Shown in pieces: positions 1-6,475 of a stretch of 11,013 nucleotides of DNA. Both the position numbers and the translations under genes were made by a program. The first letter of the stretch is position 1. Every line of letters begins with the position of its first letter. The notes beneath the pieces are model-generated. The model searched no databases. It had not been told where the DNA came from and was given only the letters and a program-made list of their open reading frames with translations. The stretch is from Actinomycetota bacterium. GTDB taxonomy: Bacteria; Cyanobacteriota; Vampirovibrionia; Obscuribacterales; Obscuribacteraceae. The stretch spans positions 1-11,013 of the forward strand of contig CAJCIF010000488.1 of NCBI GenBank assembly GCA_903970355.1, written 5' to 3'.

Positions 1-1686
1 GCTCATATTGAAACTGCCCACTCGAAAAACTCTGGCTTGGACTGTCTGACCAGGCGTTCCACTCTTATGAACAACACCTTCGTTGGCGGTTTCTTCTACT
101 ACCAACCGCTGTCCATAGAGATAAAGAGCGGCCCGAAGGTCTTTTCCAAAAACTGCGTTGGCAGCCTGTGTCTTAGCCGGAGAAGCGTCAACCATACCTA
201 CACCGGCGATGCCGGCAACACCTTCCGAAGTGAAAAGACCGACCCATGTTGGACTATCATCAATCTCATAGAGTTGTAGGTCTGAAACACTCTTGGTTGA
301 ACCGTTCTTGTTGCGATTGGCAGCGGAGTTGATGGCTGCTTGAGCGTGCGACGCTGGCTGCAGGCCATTCAGTCCTTTGTATCTCGTGCATTGGTTGTCG
401 GAAGTAACGCAAGCGATAACTCCAACGATTGCATCATTGGAATTGTCCTTGCTCGTCACAGTTGTTAGATAGATGGGATGCCCGGTCGCATCGTTGTACA
501 CGGTTTCCTCATCTTGAGAGGCGTATTGGTTTCCATTTACGCCCCACCAGATTGAGAAGCCGTCCAGCGCATGCGGGTCCCAGCCGTACTGAAGATAGTC
601 GCTGAGGTAGCGGTCGTGAAGCCGTTTCGACATCACAAGGTCGACCCATTGAGGAGCTTTACCGAGGGGGTATGGGTCAATCTGTCCTGTATTTGCATTC
701 ACAACCAACAACTTGTCTATTACTTCTCCATCCACGACTTGCTTGTAGACGGTGTAGCTAATCGTGAAATGGGGCGTACCGTCGTCTCTGATTTCCAGCG
801 TTGCATCGTCTAAGTTACCGTGCGTATAACCGGCTTGGTAGACGTGGCGCTGCAAATTCGTTCCGAAAGCTGCACCAGGAAAGTAGTGGATTTCGTACTT
901 GCCACCGGTCTTCAGCTCCCCGGGTTTGTTTGGATCCTCGGCGTCAACCTGCACATAACCGGGGCTGTGTGGAAAGTGGCGATGCCCGAACCAACCGAAC
1001 TGCGTTAACCCCGATTGGTATTCGAGTGGAGCGGCGTAGTACAGGTGGTTGTTCACAGATTGCAAGGCAAGCTCTGATTTCTCGATTTGAAATAGAGTTG
1101 CCAATTCAGGCTTTTGACTAAGAGCAGACTGTGCCCGGATGTAAGCCGTGTCTACAGTCTGCAGCCGAATGTGGTTTGGATCGGACGGCGGCAGTTTTTC
1201 GTTAGGACCGGCATCCACCACGTTTGCAAAGCCAGCATAAAATCGCTTGTTGTCTGCGCCGACATGGTACCAGCGATTCGCTACAAATCCGACAAGCACG
1301 CAGACGACTAGCACAAGTACAGCTAACTTTAGCAGTGGGCGTTCGACAGAAGTCTTACGTTCATCCCTATCGTCGTCCCCATCGCCATAACGGTCGCCGC
1401 GTCTGAAGTTTCGAAAAGCCGTTAACGATTTGCTAATGGCTAACGATGCCAGTCCGGCCGCAAAAACGATGACTGCAACGGTCGCGATCAACCCGTTCCA
1501 GCCCCAAAGCGTACCGACGAATGCCGGCAAGGCGAGATACAGATAGAGCCATACCAGTCCAAATGTAGCCAGACCGGTGCCAATTGTGGTTGCGATTGAA
1601 TGCTTTAGCGAACGCTTTCTTACGAGCAGGAGCGCTGTGATAACTGTCACGACAATAGCGACAGTGCTGGAAATTTCAGTAAACAT
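1..1686 (-). CDS. Partial four-TM membrane protein with large extracytoplasmic domain
   Basis: An uninterrupted minus-strand frame of 562 codons runs from ATG at 1686 off the left edge, so the C-terminus is missing. The start is supported by AAAGGAAC about seven bases upstream. Hydrophobic segments lie near residues 7-22, 33-52, 64-85 and 118-137. Between the third and fourth is a charged linker (about 98-110, rich in Asp and Arg). The remainder, 140-562, is soluble-looking and aromatic-rich and probably sits outside the membrane. Residues 326-349 (LLVVNANTGQID then PYPLGKAPQWVD) have the strand-turn look of PepSY-type domains. A pair of cysteines lies at 426 and 433. From memory the layout resembles large uncharacterised membrane proteins of Gram-positive bacteria and phages, but I cannot name a family. 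The frame has no stop in the window. Existence is sure; function is unknown. Confidence 0.85.
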   Translation of the reverse strand, partial: MFTEISSTVAIVVTVITALLLVRKRSLKHSIATTIGTGLATFGLVWLYLYLALPAFVGTLWGWNGLIATVAVIVFAAGLASLAISKSLTAFRNFRRGDRYGDGDDDRDERKTSVERPLLKLAVLVLVVCVLVGFVANRWYHVGADNKRFYAGFANVVDAGPNEKLPPSDPNHIRLQTVDTAYIRAQSALSQKPELATLFQIEKSELALQSVNNHLYYAAPLEYQSGLTQFGWFGHRHFPHSPGYVQVDAEDPNKPGELKTGGKYEIHYFPGAAFGTNLQRHVYQAGYTHGNLDDATLEIRDDGTPHFTISYTVYKQVVDGEVIDKLLVVNANTGQIDPYPLGKAPQWVDLVMSKRLHDRYLSDYLQYGWDPHALDGFSIWWGVNGNQYASQDEETVYNDATGHPIYLTTVTSKDNSNDAIVGVIACVTSDNQCTRYKGLNGLQPASHAQAAINSAANRNKNGSTKSVSDLQLYEIDDSPTWVGLFTSEGVAGIAGVGMVDASPAKTQAANAVFGKDLRAALYLYGQRLVVEETANEGVVHKSGTPGQTVQARVFRVGSFNMS

Positions 1687-1914
1687 TTTCTGTTAGTTCC
1701 TTTCAGTGATTTTGGGAATTGACCAGTAGGCCATCTTTGCCGCCCCACTCCAAAAAATTTTGACTCTCCATTTGCCCCTCGTTCAGGGATCAAATATGTT
1801 GGCACGCTGAACAGCTGGTTCGAGAGAGTGTAGAAATCCTTGGAATATGGAAGGGAAAAGATACTGACAACCTAACCGTCGGACTTTCGTTTTTTCAACA
1901 AACGTAAAAACCCA

Positions 1915-1940
1915 CCAGATAGGAACGAGACGTCATCTGG
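1915..1940 (-). repeat. Inverted repeat CCAGAT/ATCTGG
   Basis: CCAGAT (1915-1920) and ATCTGG (1935-1940) are perfectly complementary across a 14-base loop, in the probable leader of the gene at 1686. It could be an RNA hairpin or a protein-binding site. A six-base arm is weak evidence. Confidence 0.3.
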
Positions 1941-1972
1941 CTTCTGGTTACGTAGATCGCTTGAGTTAAAGC

Positions 1973-1996
1973 CACCACTATTCCGAAATAGCGGTG
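1973..1996 (-). promoter_or_regulatory. 10-bp stem-loop in the leader of the 1686 gene
   Basis: Read on the minus strand, CACCGCTATT and AATAGTGGTG pair over ten positions with one G-T wobble and a TCGG loop. No T-tract follows on either strand, so it is probably not a terminator. It lies about 290 bases upstream of the start codon, where a structured leader or operator is possible. Confidence 0.45.
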
Positions 1997-2060
1997 TTAA
2001 GGGTGGTGCACATCGATGAGCAGCAATTGGTATGGGTTCCTTTAATTGATCTGTACTTAT

Positions 2061-2090
2061 ATTATATGCTTTAGTATTTATTTTGAAATC
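2061..2090 (-). promoter_or_regulatory. Putative sigma-70-type promoter, minus strand
   Basis: On the minus strand a perfect TATAAT (2061-2066) lies in a very AT-rich segment. Upstream, TTTCAA sits at about 17-bp spacing and TTGATT slightly further. The -35 match is poor. It would drive the membrane-protein gene starting at 1686. Confidence 0.3.
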
Positions 2091-2127
2091 AAAAGCAACA
2101 AAGGCACGTTGTTGAAAGAAAGTGGAA

Positions 2128-2155
2128 AGAGGCTATTCCTTTCGGTTTAGCCTCT
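2128..2155 (-). terminator. Probable terminator after the 2174-2932 gene
   Basis: AGAGGCTA and TAGCCTCT form a perfect 8-bp stem. Inside it CC/GG closes a GAAA tetraloop. On the minus strand the stem begins 18 bases past the stop codon and is followed by TTTCCACTTTC, a modest pyrimidine tract rather than a clean U-run. Confidence 0.5.
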
Positions 2156-2173
2156 CTCCGAGACCGACTACGC

Positions 2174-2932
2174 TTAGTTAGCGTCGCCGGATTCGACAGT
2201 CGGTGGCTGATCTATTTCAGATACAACCGTTCGCAGCTCTCCTACTTCCAGTTCAGGCACCACCACTTCTTCTTCTGGCTTTGCTGCTGCGTAGATGGCA
2301 TCAAGTACAGGTCCTGCTTCGGCTAGCTCCTCATCTGTGATGGGAACATCACTTTCCACAAAGCGAATGCCGGCGAGTCTGTAATCGATTCCTCCTTCTT
2401 CAACATGAGCTGACTGACCTGGGGCATCGGCTCCTTCCAGAATGGGGGCCACGTATGCTTCATTCGAGATGGTGAACCCGAGTTTTGTATACGTGTCTAC
2501 ATCCCAGTCATGCTCCACCTCTGCAACGAGAATTCCGTCCGAGCCGAACTTCTCAGCCAAATATGCAAGTACATGACCGCGATGGAAGATCTCGATATCG
2601 GTGATGTCACCGGTGCGAGCTTCCGTCATGCTCTTGCGAGTGAAAGAAGCATGCGAACCTTGAATGTTATAAGCAAGCAATGGACGATCTGTACGATCGG
2701 AATCCCAGTCAATAACCCAGGCAATGAAAATGTCGGGATTTTGGTCGTCGTAGGACACCAACAAATCCTCAGCACCCTCAAGCTGCCAATCAACTAAGTT
2801 GACAATTGGTTCCTGCTGGCTTGCGGTAAAACCGTCGTCATAACCAACTACAAGTCGGTTGCCGAGCACCGAGTGCATACCGTTCCAAATTGCACGGATA
2901 GCGTTGCCAGATACTTTTTCGAATACGTTCAT
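2174..2932 (-). CDS. Uncharacterised soluble protein, possible GNAT-like core and acidic tail
   Basis: This is a 252-residue frame ending in TAA. I chose ATG at 2932 because AAGGA lies at good spacing before it. A TTG ten codons upstream (2962) is possible but weaker. No signal peptide or membrane helix is visible. Residues about 108-153 read like the second half of a GNAT acetyltransferase: a strand (GDITDIEI), an RG-containing turn and helix (HRGHVLAYLAEKF), a strand (GILVAEVEH), then a helix ending in YTKLGF, the place where GNATs usually have Y-x-K-x-GF. The classic acetyl-CoA loop Q/R-x-x-G-x-G/A is not intact, so catalysis is uncertain. The last 80 residues are rich in Glu, Asp and Pro, ending in GDAN. 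The fold assignment is inference. Confidence 0.8.
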   Translation of the reverse strand: MNVFEKVSGNAIRAIWNGMHSVLGNRLVVGYDDGFTASQQEPIVNLVDWQLEGAEDLLVSYDDQNPDIFIAWVIDWDSDRTDRPLLAYNIQGSHASFTRKSMTEARTGDITDIEIFHRGHVLAYLAEKFGSDGILVAEVEHDWDVDTYTKLGFTISNEAYVAPILEGADAPGQSAHVEEGGIDYRLAGIRFVESDVPITDEELAEAGPVLDAIYAAAKPEEEVVVPELEVGELRTVVSEIDQPPTVESGDAN

Positions 2933-3255
2933 TGTGTTTTCCTTTTTTCCGAGATATATCAATTCGGTTCCTATCCTTTTCCTGAGTTGGGAAGATCGCA
3001 GCAGCTAAACTGCTTTTGGAAGAAACTTGTTCTAGCGATCTAATTGGTACCTTGGTGTGGTGAAACTCTTTGTTTGGATGTGAATGAATTGATGTCTCAA
3101 ACTAGGCAAAGTGACCCTTTGAATACAACCTTGCCCAACCCAAAAATGAGTGTGCACATTTATGGCTTACTGGGCTGGTTTGCCGCAGTTGTCAGTAATT
3201 CAGGCCAAAATAAAAACTGTACCGATATCCGAAAGGATCTGATATACGTAGTAAC

Positions 3256-3273
3256 CGCACCAATTACGGTGCG
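3256..3273. repeat. Palindrome CGCACC-6-GGTGCG
   Basis: CGCACC and GGTGCG are exact inverted copies around AATTAC. No T-run follows on either strand. A protein-binding site is as likely as an RNA hairpin. The half-site CGCACCAA recurs in the leader of the nuclease gene at 8663. Confidence 0.4.
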
Positions 3274-3336
3274 CCACCATAAAAACAATAGACACATTGC
3301 GAATGCTTGAGTGCGCACACTTAAAGACACTGCAAC

Positions 3337-3359
3337 AGGGACGCTTGCAATGCGCCCCT
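3337..3359 (-). terminator. Stem-loop downstream of the 3387-3689 gene, possible terminator
   Basis: On the minus strand AGGGGCGC and GCGTCCCT pair over eight positions (one G-T) around a 7-base loop, starting about 28 bases after the stop codon. The following bases are only moderately T-rich (GTTGCAGTGTCTTT). The position fits an end-of-transcript signal for the small-gene cassette, but the sequence is not a clean intrinsic terminator. Confidence 0.4.
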
Positions 3360-3386
3360 ACATCCAAGATGGATTTTTCACTTTGA

Positions 3387-3689
3387 CTAGCAGTGAATGA
3401 ACAGCCAAAGCGCTGTCAGTCCTAGCGCGAACTGAACTAGAACTTCCAAAAATTCGGAGTGGTATTTCGCCGGCAAGATCTGAACGATTGCGCGTGCCAG
3501 ACTTTTGATTATATTGCGAGCGGTACGCAAAGCTTTCGGTATTAGCTTAATTATCGAGTTGAATAGATTTTCGAACATGCGTTCGATTGTGCGTGGACCG
3601 GATAGCAAGCCAACAAATGCAAACCACACAACGACAATCAGCCCAAAATGTTGAAAGATAAGGGCACCTAAAGTGAAAAGAGTGTTCAT
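3387..3689 (-). CDS. Small membrane protein, 100 aa, unknown function
   Basis: This 100-residue frame starts at ATG 3689, preceded by GAGG about ten bases upstream, and ends in TAG. An N-terminal hydrophobic helix spans about residues 4-29. A long basic, probably amphipathic middle follows (about 34-75, with repeated Ile/Leu and Lys/Arg). A second hydrophobic helix spans about 80-98. The shape suggests a small inner-membrane protein whose basic middle lies along the membrane or in the cytoplasm. It is the last gene of a run of four minus-strand genes; a 9-bp stem-loop (3730-3753) lies in the 89-base gap to its upstream neighbour. I recognise no family. Confidence 0.7.
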   Translation of the reverse strand: MNTLFTLGALIFQHFGLIVVVWFAFVGLLSGPRTIERMFENLFNSIIKLIPKALRTARNIIKSLARAIVQILPAKYHSEFLEVLVQFALGLTALWLFIHC

Positions 3690-3729
3690 TTTTATTACCT
3701 CGTTTTTGCTAAACGCGCTCGCAACGCCG

Positions 3730-3753
3730 CGCCTGGAAATTGCATTCCAGGCG
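3730..3753 (-). repeat. Intercistronic 9-bp stem-loop
   Basis: CGCCTGGAA and TTCCAGGCG form a perfect 9-bp stem with a 6-base loop, in the gap between the genes ending at 3779 and starting at 3689. No T-tract follows on the minus strand. An mRNA processing or stabilising element fits better than termination. Confidence 0.5.
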
Positions 3754-3778
3754 GCAGCGGTAAGAGCGAATCAACTAA

Positions 3779-4099
3779 CTACAACAACAGTTCCATAGCA
3801 CTAAAACCGGCAATGCAAAACGCTAGCGGAACCGATAGCGCAGCAGCACAGTTAAAGAAATCAGAACTCGGACAAAGATATCCTGACGTCTCAATTACAA
3901 GACAAATCAGGACTAAGACTTGCACCATGGCTCTGTTACGGTCCAGGACAGCACCATTTTTGAGGTGCGAAAGTGAGCAGAACAACATTCCACTCAAGAT
4001 GCCGGTCACTGAGAGAAAAAGCATCCAGTAGCTGTACTCTGCACCTGCAACAAAGTGTCTTGCCGGATTTATAACTGCGGTAATCAGATCAAAAAACAT
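3779..4099 (-). CDS. Small three-TM membrane protein, 106 aa, unknown function
   Basis: This 106-residue frame starts at ATG 4099 behind GAAAGGAT at normal spacing and ends in TAG. Three hydrophobic segments are evident, near residues 23-43, 56-76 and 83-105. A short charged loop (LDRNRA, about 52-57) lies between the first two. Five cysteines (41, 66, 76, 84, 95) lie in or near the helices. The protein ends directly after the last helix. It could be a small integral membrane subunit or a holin-like protein, but nothing specific supports either. A strong terminator-like hairpin (4155-4181) separates it from the gene upstream, so it may be expressed independently. Confidence 0.7.
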   Translation of the reverse strand: MFFDLITAVINPARHFVAGAEYSYWMLFLSVTGILSGMLFCSLSHLKNGAVLDRNRAMVQVLVLICLVIETSGYLCPSSDFFNCAAALSVPLAFCIAGFSAMELLL

Positions 4100-4154
4100 A
4101 AGAAGTATCCTTTCTTCGATTTCTTCTACAAAACACGTTCAACGCAAACCGCAC

Positions 4155-4181
4155 AAAAAAGGGCGCAGCAATGCTGCACCC
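4155..4181 (-). terminator. Strong intrinsic terminator
   Basis: On the minus strand GGGTGCAGC and GCTGCGCCC form a 9-bp stem (one T-G wobble) around an ATT loop, followed at once by six T residues (4155-4160). It lies 30 bases past the stop codon of the gene ending at 4211. It should end, or attenuate, transcription before the membrane-protein gene at 4099. Confidence 0.85.
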
Positions 4182-4210
4182 GCTTTGTGACAATAAATTC
4201 GGGCTTTGGA

Positions 4211-4492
4211 TCAACCCGTGTCGAGTTGCCGACGAAAGCGAATATCAATCTGTGCTACGTATGCAAGATCGAGTGTTTCTTCCAAACTGAGTTTGCGCTT
4301 CAGTTTTTTATTGCACAGATTTTGCCAGCACTCCGTCGCTTTTGCAGAAAGTTCGCACGGTTTGATGCTTGTTTCCAGCAATTCCTCTATCAGTTTTCTG
4401 GTCTGTTTTAGCCTTTGCAATTTCGCAGCAAAAGCGAGGCCCGTCGGGCATACTCCATTAGAGCATGCGCGCGGGCAAGCGCGTTCCATCAT
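4211..4492 (-). CDS. Small cysteine-containing protein, 93 aa, unknown function
   Basis: I place the start at ATG 4492 because GAGAGGTG lies about seven bases upstream. A GTG three codons earlier (4501) would leave that site unused. The 93-residue product has six cysteines at 6, 10, 15, 46, 55 and 60, spaced C-x3-C-x4-C and C-x8-C-x4-C. The middle (about 22-43) is a charged, probably coiled helix, and the C-terminal part is basic. Such cysteine spacing can bind metal or form disulphides, but I know no family with this pattern. The gene starts 25 bases after the stop of the gene at 4518-5069, so the two probably share an mRNA, and the terminator at 4155-4181 follows. Confidence 0.65.
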   Translation of the reverse strand: MMERACPRACSNGVCPTGLAFAAKLQRLKQTRKLIEELLETSIKPCELSAKATECWQNLCNKKLKRKLSLEETLDLAYVAQIDIRFRRQLDTG

Positions 4493-4517
4493 GGTTTTCA
4501 CCTCTCGTTTCTACGAT

Positions 4518-5069
4518 TTAGCTTTTTTGTTTGATTGCTACGGCGGCACCAGCTGCCAGGCTGGCATCGAGGATACGAATTTTCAAAATGCACCCCGCAG
4601 CATGAAATAGACAGTACAAGCGTTTGAGCGGCTGCTGTTCACCAAAGGCTAAGCTCTGGCGCAATGCAAAGCAGGAGCTTGACTCACTTGCGCTGCGTTT
4701 CATTTCCGAGAAATGCTTCCGTTCCAGCTCAATCGATTCAAGAACTTTTCGAATTTCCGCTCTGGCAACTGGTTTCGACCACGCATATACCGGGCCGACC
4801 GTTCTTCGCGGAAAGTGAAAATTCAATTGGATGACACCATGAAAGGCATCGACAATATCAATCAGCTCTTCCAACGAGCGCTCACAAATGGCTCTGTTGT
4901 CTAACCGAAATTCTTTGGAACGTTCTGCTGCTGTCGCAAACGACTCATTGTTAGTGACATCGTTATGGGCATCCTTCTCCAATCCATGCAAACGACTGCG
5001 GTGATTCATTTCTTCAAAGAACATATGCAGCATTGGGCTTGGACCAATTGAAAAATCAGAATTTGTCAT
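4518..5069 (-). CDS. Uncharacterised soluble protein, 183 aa
   Basis: This 183-residue frame begins at ATG 5069 behind GAGGA (5077-5081) and ends in TAA. It has no signal peptide or clear transmembrane helix. The body is predominantly helical: acidic-basic mixed stretches at about 44-80 (ERSLEELIDIVDAF) and 101-128 (ARAEIRKVLESIELERK), with a central aromatic, Pro-rich stretch at about 80-99. The C-terminal part holds two nearby cysteines (153, 160) and ends in an alanine-rich tail with terminal lysines. I recognise no domain. It is the first long gene of the four-gene run. A complete intrinsic terminator sits immediately before its ribosome binding site, which suggests that its expression depends on read-through or on translation of a small upstream frame. 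Confidence 0.7.
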   Translation of the reverse strand: MTNSDFSIGPSPMLHMFFEEMNHRSRLHGLEKDAHNDVTNNESFATAAERSKEFRLDNRAICERSLEELIDIVDAFHGVIQLNFHFPRRTVGPVYAWSKPVARAEIRKVLESIELERKHFSEMKRSASESSSCFALRQSLAFGEQQPLKRLYCLFHAAGCILKIRILDASLAAGAAVAIKQKS

Positions 5070-5071
5070 TT

Positions 5072-5125
5072 TTAAATCCTCAAATAAAAGAGCCCCGTGG
5101 AAACCACGGAGCCCTCAACTGTCAT
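5072..5125 (-). CDS. Possible 17-aa leader peptide overlapping a terminator
   Basis: A minus-strand frame ATG 5125 to TAA 5072 encodes MTVEGSVVSTGLFYLRI and ends two bases before the ATG of the next gene. Its codons cover the whole terminator hairpin at 5090-5114, so ribosomes on it would disrupt that hairpin. The ribosome binding site is poor (GAAGAG). The frame also extends upstream to alternative TTG/GTG starts. The geometry is that of an attenuation leader, but the reading may be accidental. Confidence 0.25.
   Translation of the reverse strand: MTVEGSVVSTGLFYLRI
5081..5114 (-). terminator. Intrinsic terminator abutting the 5069 gene's ribosome binding site
   Basis: On the minus strand GGGCTCCGTGG and CCACGGGGCTC pair over 11 positions (two G-T wobbles) around TTT, then TTTTATTTG follows. 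The pyrimidine tract runs directly into GAGGA, the ribosome binding site of the gene at 5069. No long minus-strand gene lies just upstream for it to terminate, so a regulated leader terminator is the natural reading. Confidence 0.8.
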
Positions 5126-5601
5126 AAACACACTCTTCAATCGTTTCGAATTCTCCGCCTGCAAGCGATTTTGCAAACCTGGAGCACTTCGCCTTTATGC
5201 GAATAATTAGCTTTTGGTTTTGGCAATCAACCTGGGGTTTTGGCTTCTACGAACTCGAAAAAATCTAAAAGAGTGCGCGGAAGTTATTCAAAACGCAGCG
5301 TAAATTGCCAGCCCTCTTTGACTGAAATAAGAAGAGAGCGATGCTTTACTGGTAGCGCAACTTGACAAGCCCCGTTAGCCTCGCGACGTCAGGTTGAGCA
5401 CATTTGAGCTTTTAGGGATGTTTCAAAGCGGCTCTTTCTGGTAACTCACGGTCTCTCATTTTTCAAAGAAACAAGGTCAAAGACGCACAGCATTCTTTTC
5501 ATTAGTCATGTATTGCCAGAGCGAACAGCGCTAATTAAGACGGCCTGCCGTTTGTAAGACCTCGTTACCAATTACAGCTTTCCGCCAAAGTGCGGTCAAT
5601 C
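5126..5601. other. Intergenic region between divergent transcription units
   Basis: Nearly 480 bases lie between the minus-strand cassette and the plus-strand GGDEF gene, with no credible ORF. It should hold both promoters. The clearest structure is a direct repeat of GGTTTTGGC at 5216 and 5236. A short palindrome (ACGGCCTGCCGT, about 5540-5551) is also present. I see no convincing -35/-10 pair. Confidence 0.5.
5216..5244. repeat. Two direct copies of GGTTTTGGC, 20 bp apart
   Basis: GGTTTTGGC occurs at 5216-5224 and again at 5236-5244, starting exactly 20 bp apart, about two helical turns. The pair lies upstream of the attenuator-like terminator. Same-face half-sites at this spacing are typical of operators bound by a dimeric or tandem regulator; that role is inferred. 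Confidence 0.35.
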
Positions 5602-5602
5602 A

Positions 5603-5627
5603 GGTTCGCCCTTTGCCAGGGTGAATC
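5603..5627 (+). promoter_or_regulatory. Stem-loop just before the GGDEF ribosome binding site
   Basis: GGTTCGCCCT and AGGGTGAATC pair over ten positions (two G-T) around a 5-base loop, ending three bases before AGGAGG at 5630. It may influence translation of the GGDEF gene. It covers the alternative GTG start at 5621, which argues that translation starts at 5645. Confidence 0.4.
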
Positions 5628-5644
5628 GCAGGAGGTGTTTGTTT

Positions 5645-6310
5645 ATGTTTGAAGCTACTTTTATTGTGGCGATTTTCGTCACGACTTCGATGGCATGCCT
5701 ATTTCCGCCTTGCGAGTGGTTTTGCCTGGCAATCGTTTTTATAGTATCTATTTATTTTGCTGCCTGGCATCGACATGAATCCGATCGGCTTCGCAATCTC
5801 TCTACCATAGATGAGCTAACCGGTCTTCTCGTAGGAAGTGCATCGGAAGCCCATCTCGTTCAAGAGCTTGCAGCTGCAAAAAGAAGTGGGCGTTCGCTTT
5901 CCATACTCTATTGCGATGCAAACAACTTCAAAACTTTGAACGATCACTTAGGACATCAAACTGGCGATCGAATCTTGCAATTGATTGCTAAAGAGCTCAC
6001 AGCTCTTTGCCGTGCGGCAGACATCGTTGGAAGGCTCTATCGTGGTGATGAATTTCTTGTTGTGCTTCCAGACACTGAATTTGCTGGTGCGTAACTCCTG
6101 AAGAACCGTGTTTTCAGCAAAGTGCAACACCAATTCCGTTTACCCGACGGCAATCTTCTGGTTACGCTGGCAATCGGAGTGGCAACATATGTTCCGAGTG
6201 AACGTGGAATCAACTTCAGTGCTAAACGTTTGTTGGAAGAAGGCGATCGCGATATGCAAAACGATAAAGTGAATTTGCTACACGCAGGCTATCGTTCGAT
6301 GCGCGCATAA
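5645..6310 (+). pseudogene. Membrane GGDEF (diguanylate cyclase-type) gene with in-frame stop
   Basis: Start ATG 5645 sits nine bases after AGGAGG (5630-5635). Two hydrophobic segments (about residues 4-20 and 25-41) are followed by a short linker and a GGDEF domain: IDELTGLL at 55-62, DANNFKTLND at 91-100, GHQTGD at 103-108, RAAD at 123-126 and the signature at 133-137. An active enzyme of this family makes cyclic di-GMP from two GTP. Here codon 150 is TAA (6092-6094). The same frame then continues for 71 residues with the expected end of the domain (FRLPDGNLLVTLAIGVATY) and stops at 6310, so one base change, not a frameshift, interrupts it. The spacing matches intact family members. The signature reads GRLYRGDEF, one residue longer than the usual ARYGGDEF. 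A truncated 149-residue product would lack the last strands of the fold and is probably inactive. A sequencing error at this codon cannot be excluded. Confidence 0.85.
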
Positions 6311-6328
6311 GTGCTCGCGTTTTGGGAG

Positions 6329-6368
6329 AATCAGATTCACCTATCATTCCCTAGGATTTCTGATTTTT
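6329..6368 (+). terminator. Probable terminator after the GGDEF gene
   Basis: AATCAGA (6329-6335) and TCTGATT (6359-6365) form a perfect 7-bp stem. CCTA/TAGG pairs inside the loop, and the T-run continues to 6368. It starts 19 bases past the plus-strand stop codon. Confidence 0.5.
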
Positions 6369-6410
6369 CCCTTTGAACGATGTTATTATATGCATTCGTA
6401 GTGCACTCGT

Positions 6411-6441
6411 AAAAACAAGAAGACGGTCCTTCCGAACCGTC
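6411..6441 (-). terminator. Intrinsic terminator after the 6476-7267 gene
   Basis: On the minus strand GACGGTTC and GGACCGTC pair over eight positions (one T-G) around a GGAA tetraloop, followed by TTCTTGTTTTT. It lies 35 bases past the stop codon and separates this gene from the convergent GGDEF gene. Confidence 0.75.
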
Positions 6442-6475
6442 CTCCTTAGAGCGAGCAAGGAATCACTAAATAAAC

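Larger units (their letters stand above)
1687..2127. other. Intergenic leader region with stem-loops
   Basis: This stretch of about 440 bases between two minus-strand genes has no credible ORF. It holds the ribosome binding site of the gene at 1686, two stem-loops (1915-1940 and 1973-1996) and an AT-rich promoter-like segment at 2040-2100. If transcription starts near 2055, the gene at 1686 has an untranslated leader of about 370 nt. Confidence 0.5.
2933..3386. other. Intergenic region without a credible gene
   Basis: About 450 bases separate the genes on either side. A plus-strand open frame at 3044-3310 begins with TTG, has no ribosome binding site and no recognisable content, so I do not call it. 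The stretch holds an 18-bp palindrome (3256-3273) and a stem-loop (3337-3359). Confidence 0.5.

Noticed and set aside
3044..3310. Plus-strand open frame of 88 codons
   Set aside because: TTG start, no ribosome binding site, no hydrophobic or domain pattern, in a region with palindromes.
6092..6094. Recoded TAA sense codon (alternative genetic code)
   Set aside because: TAA terminates several other confident genes in this window, such as those ending at 2174 and 4518.
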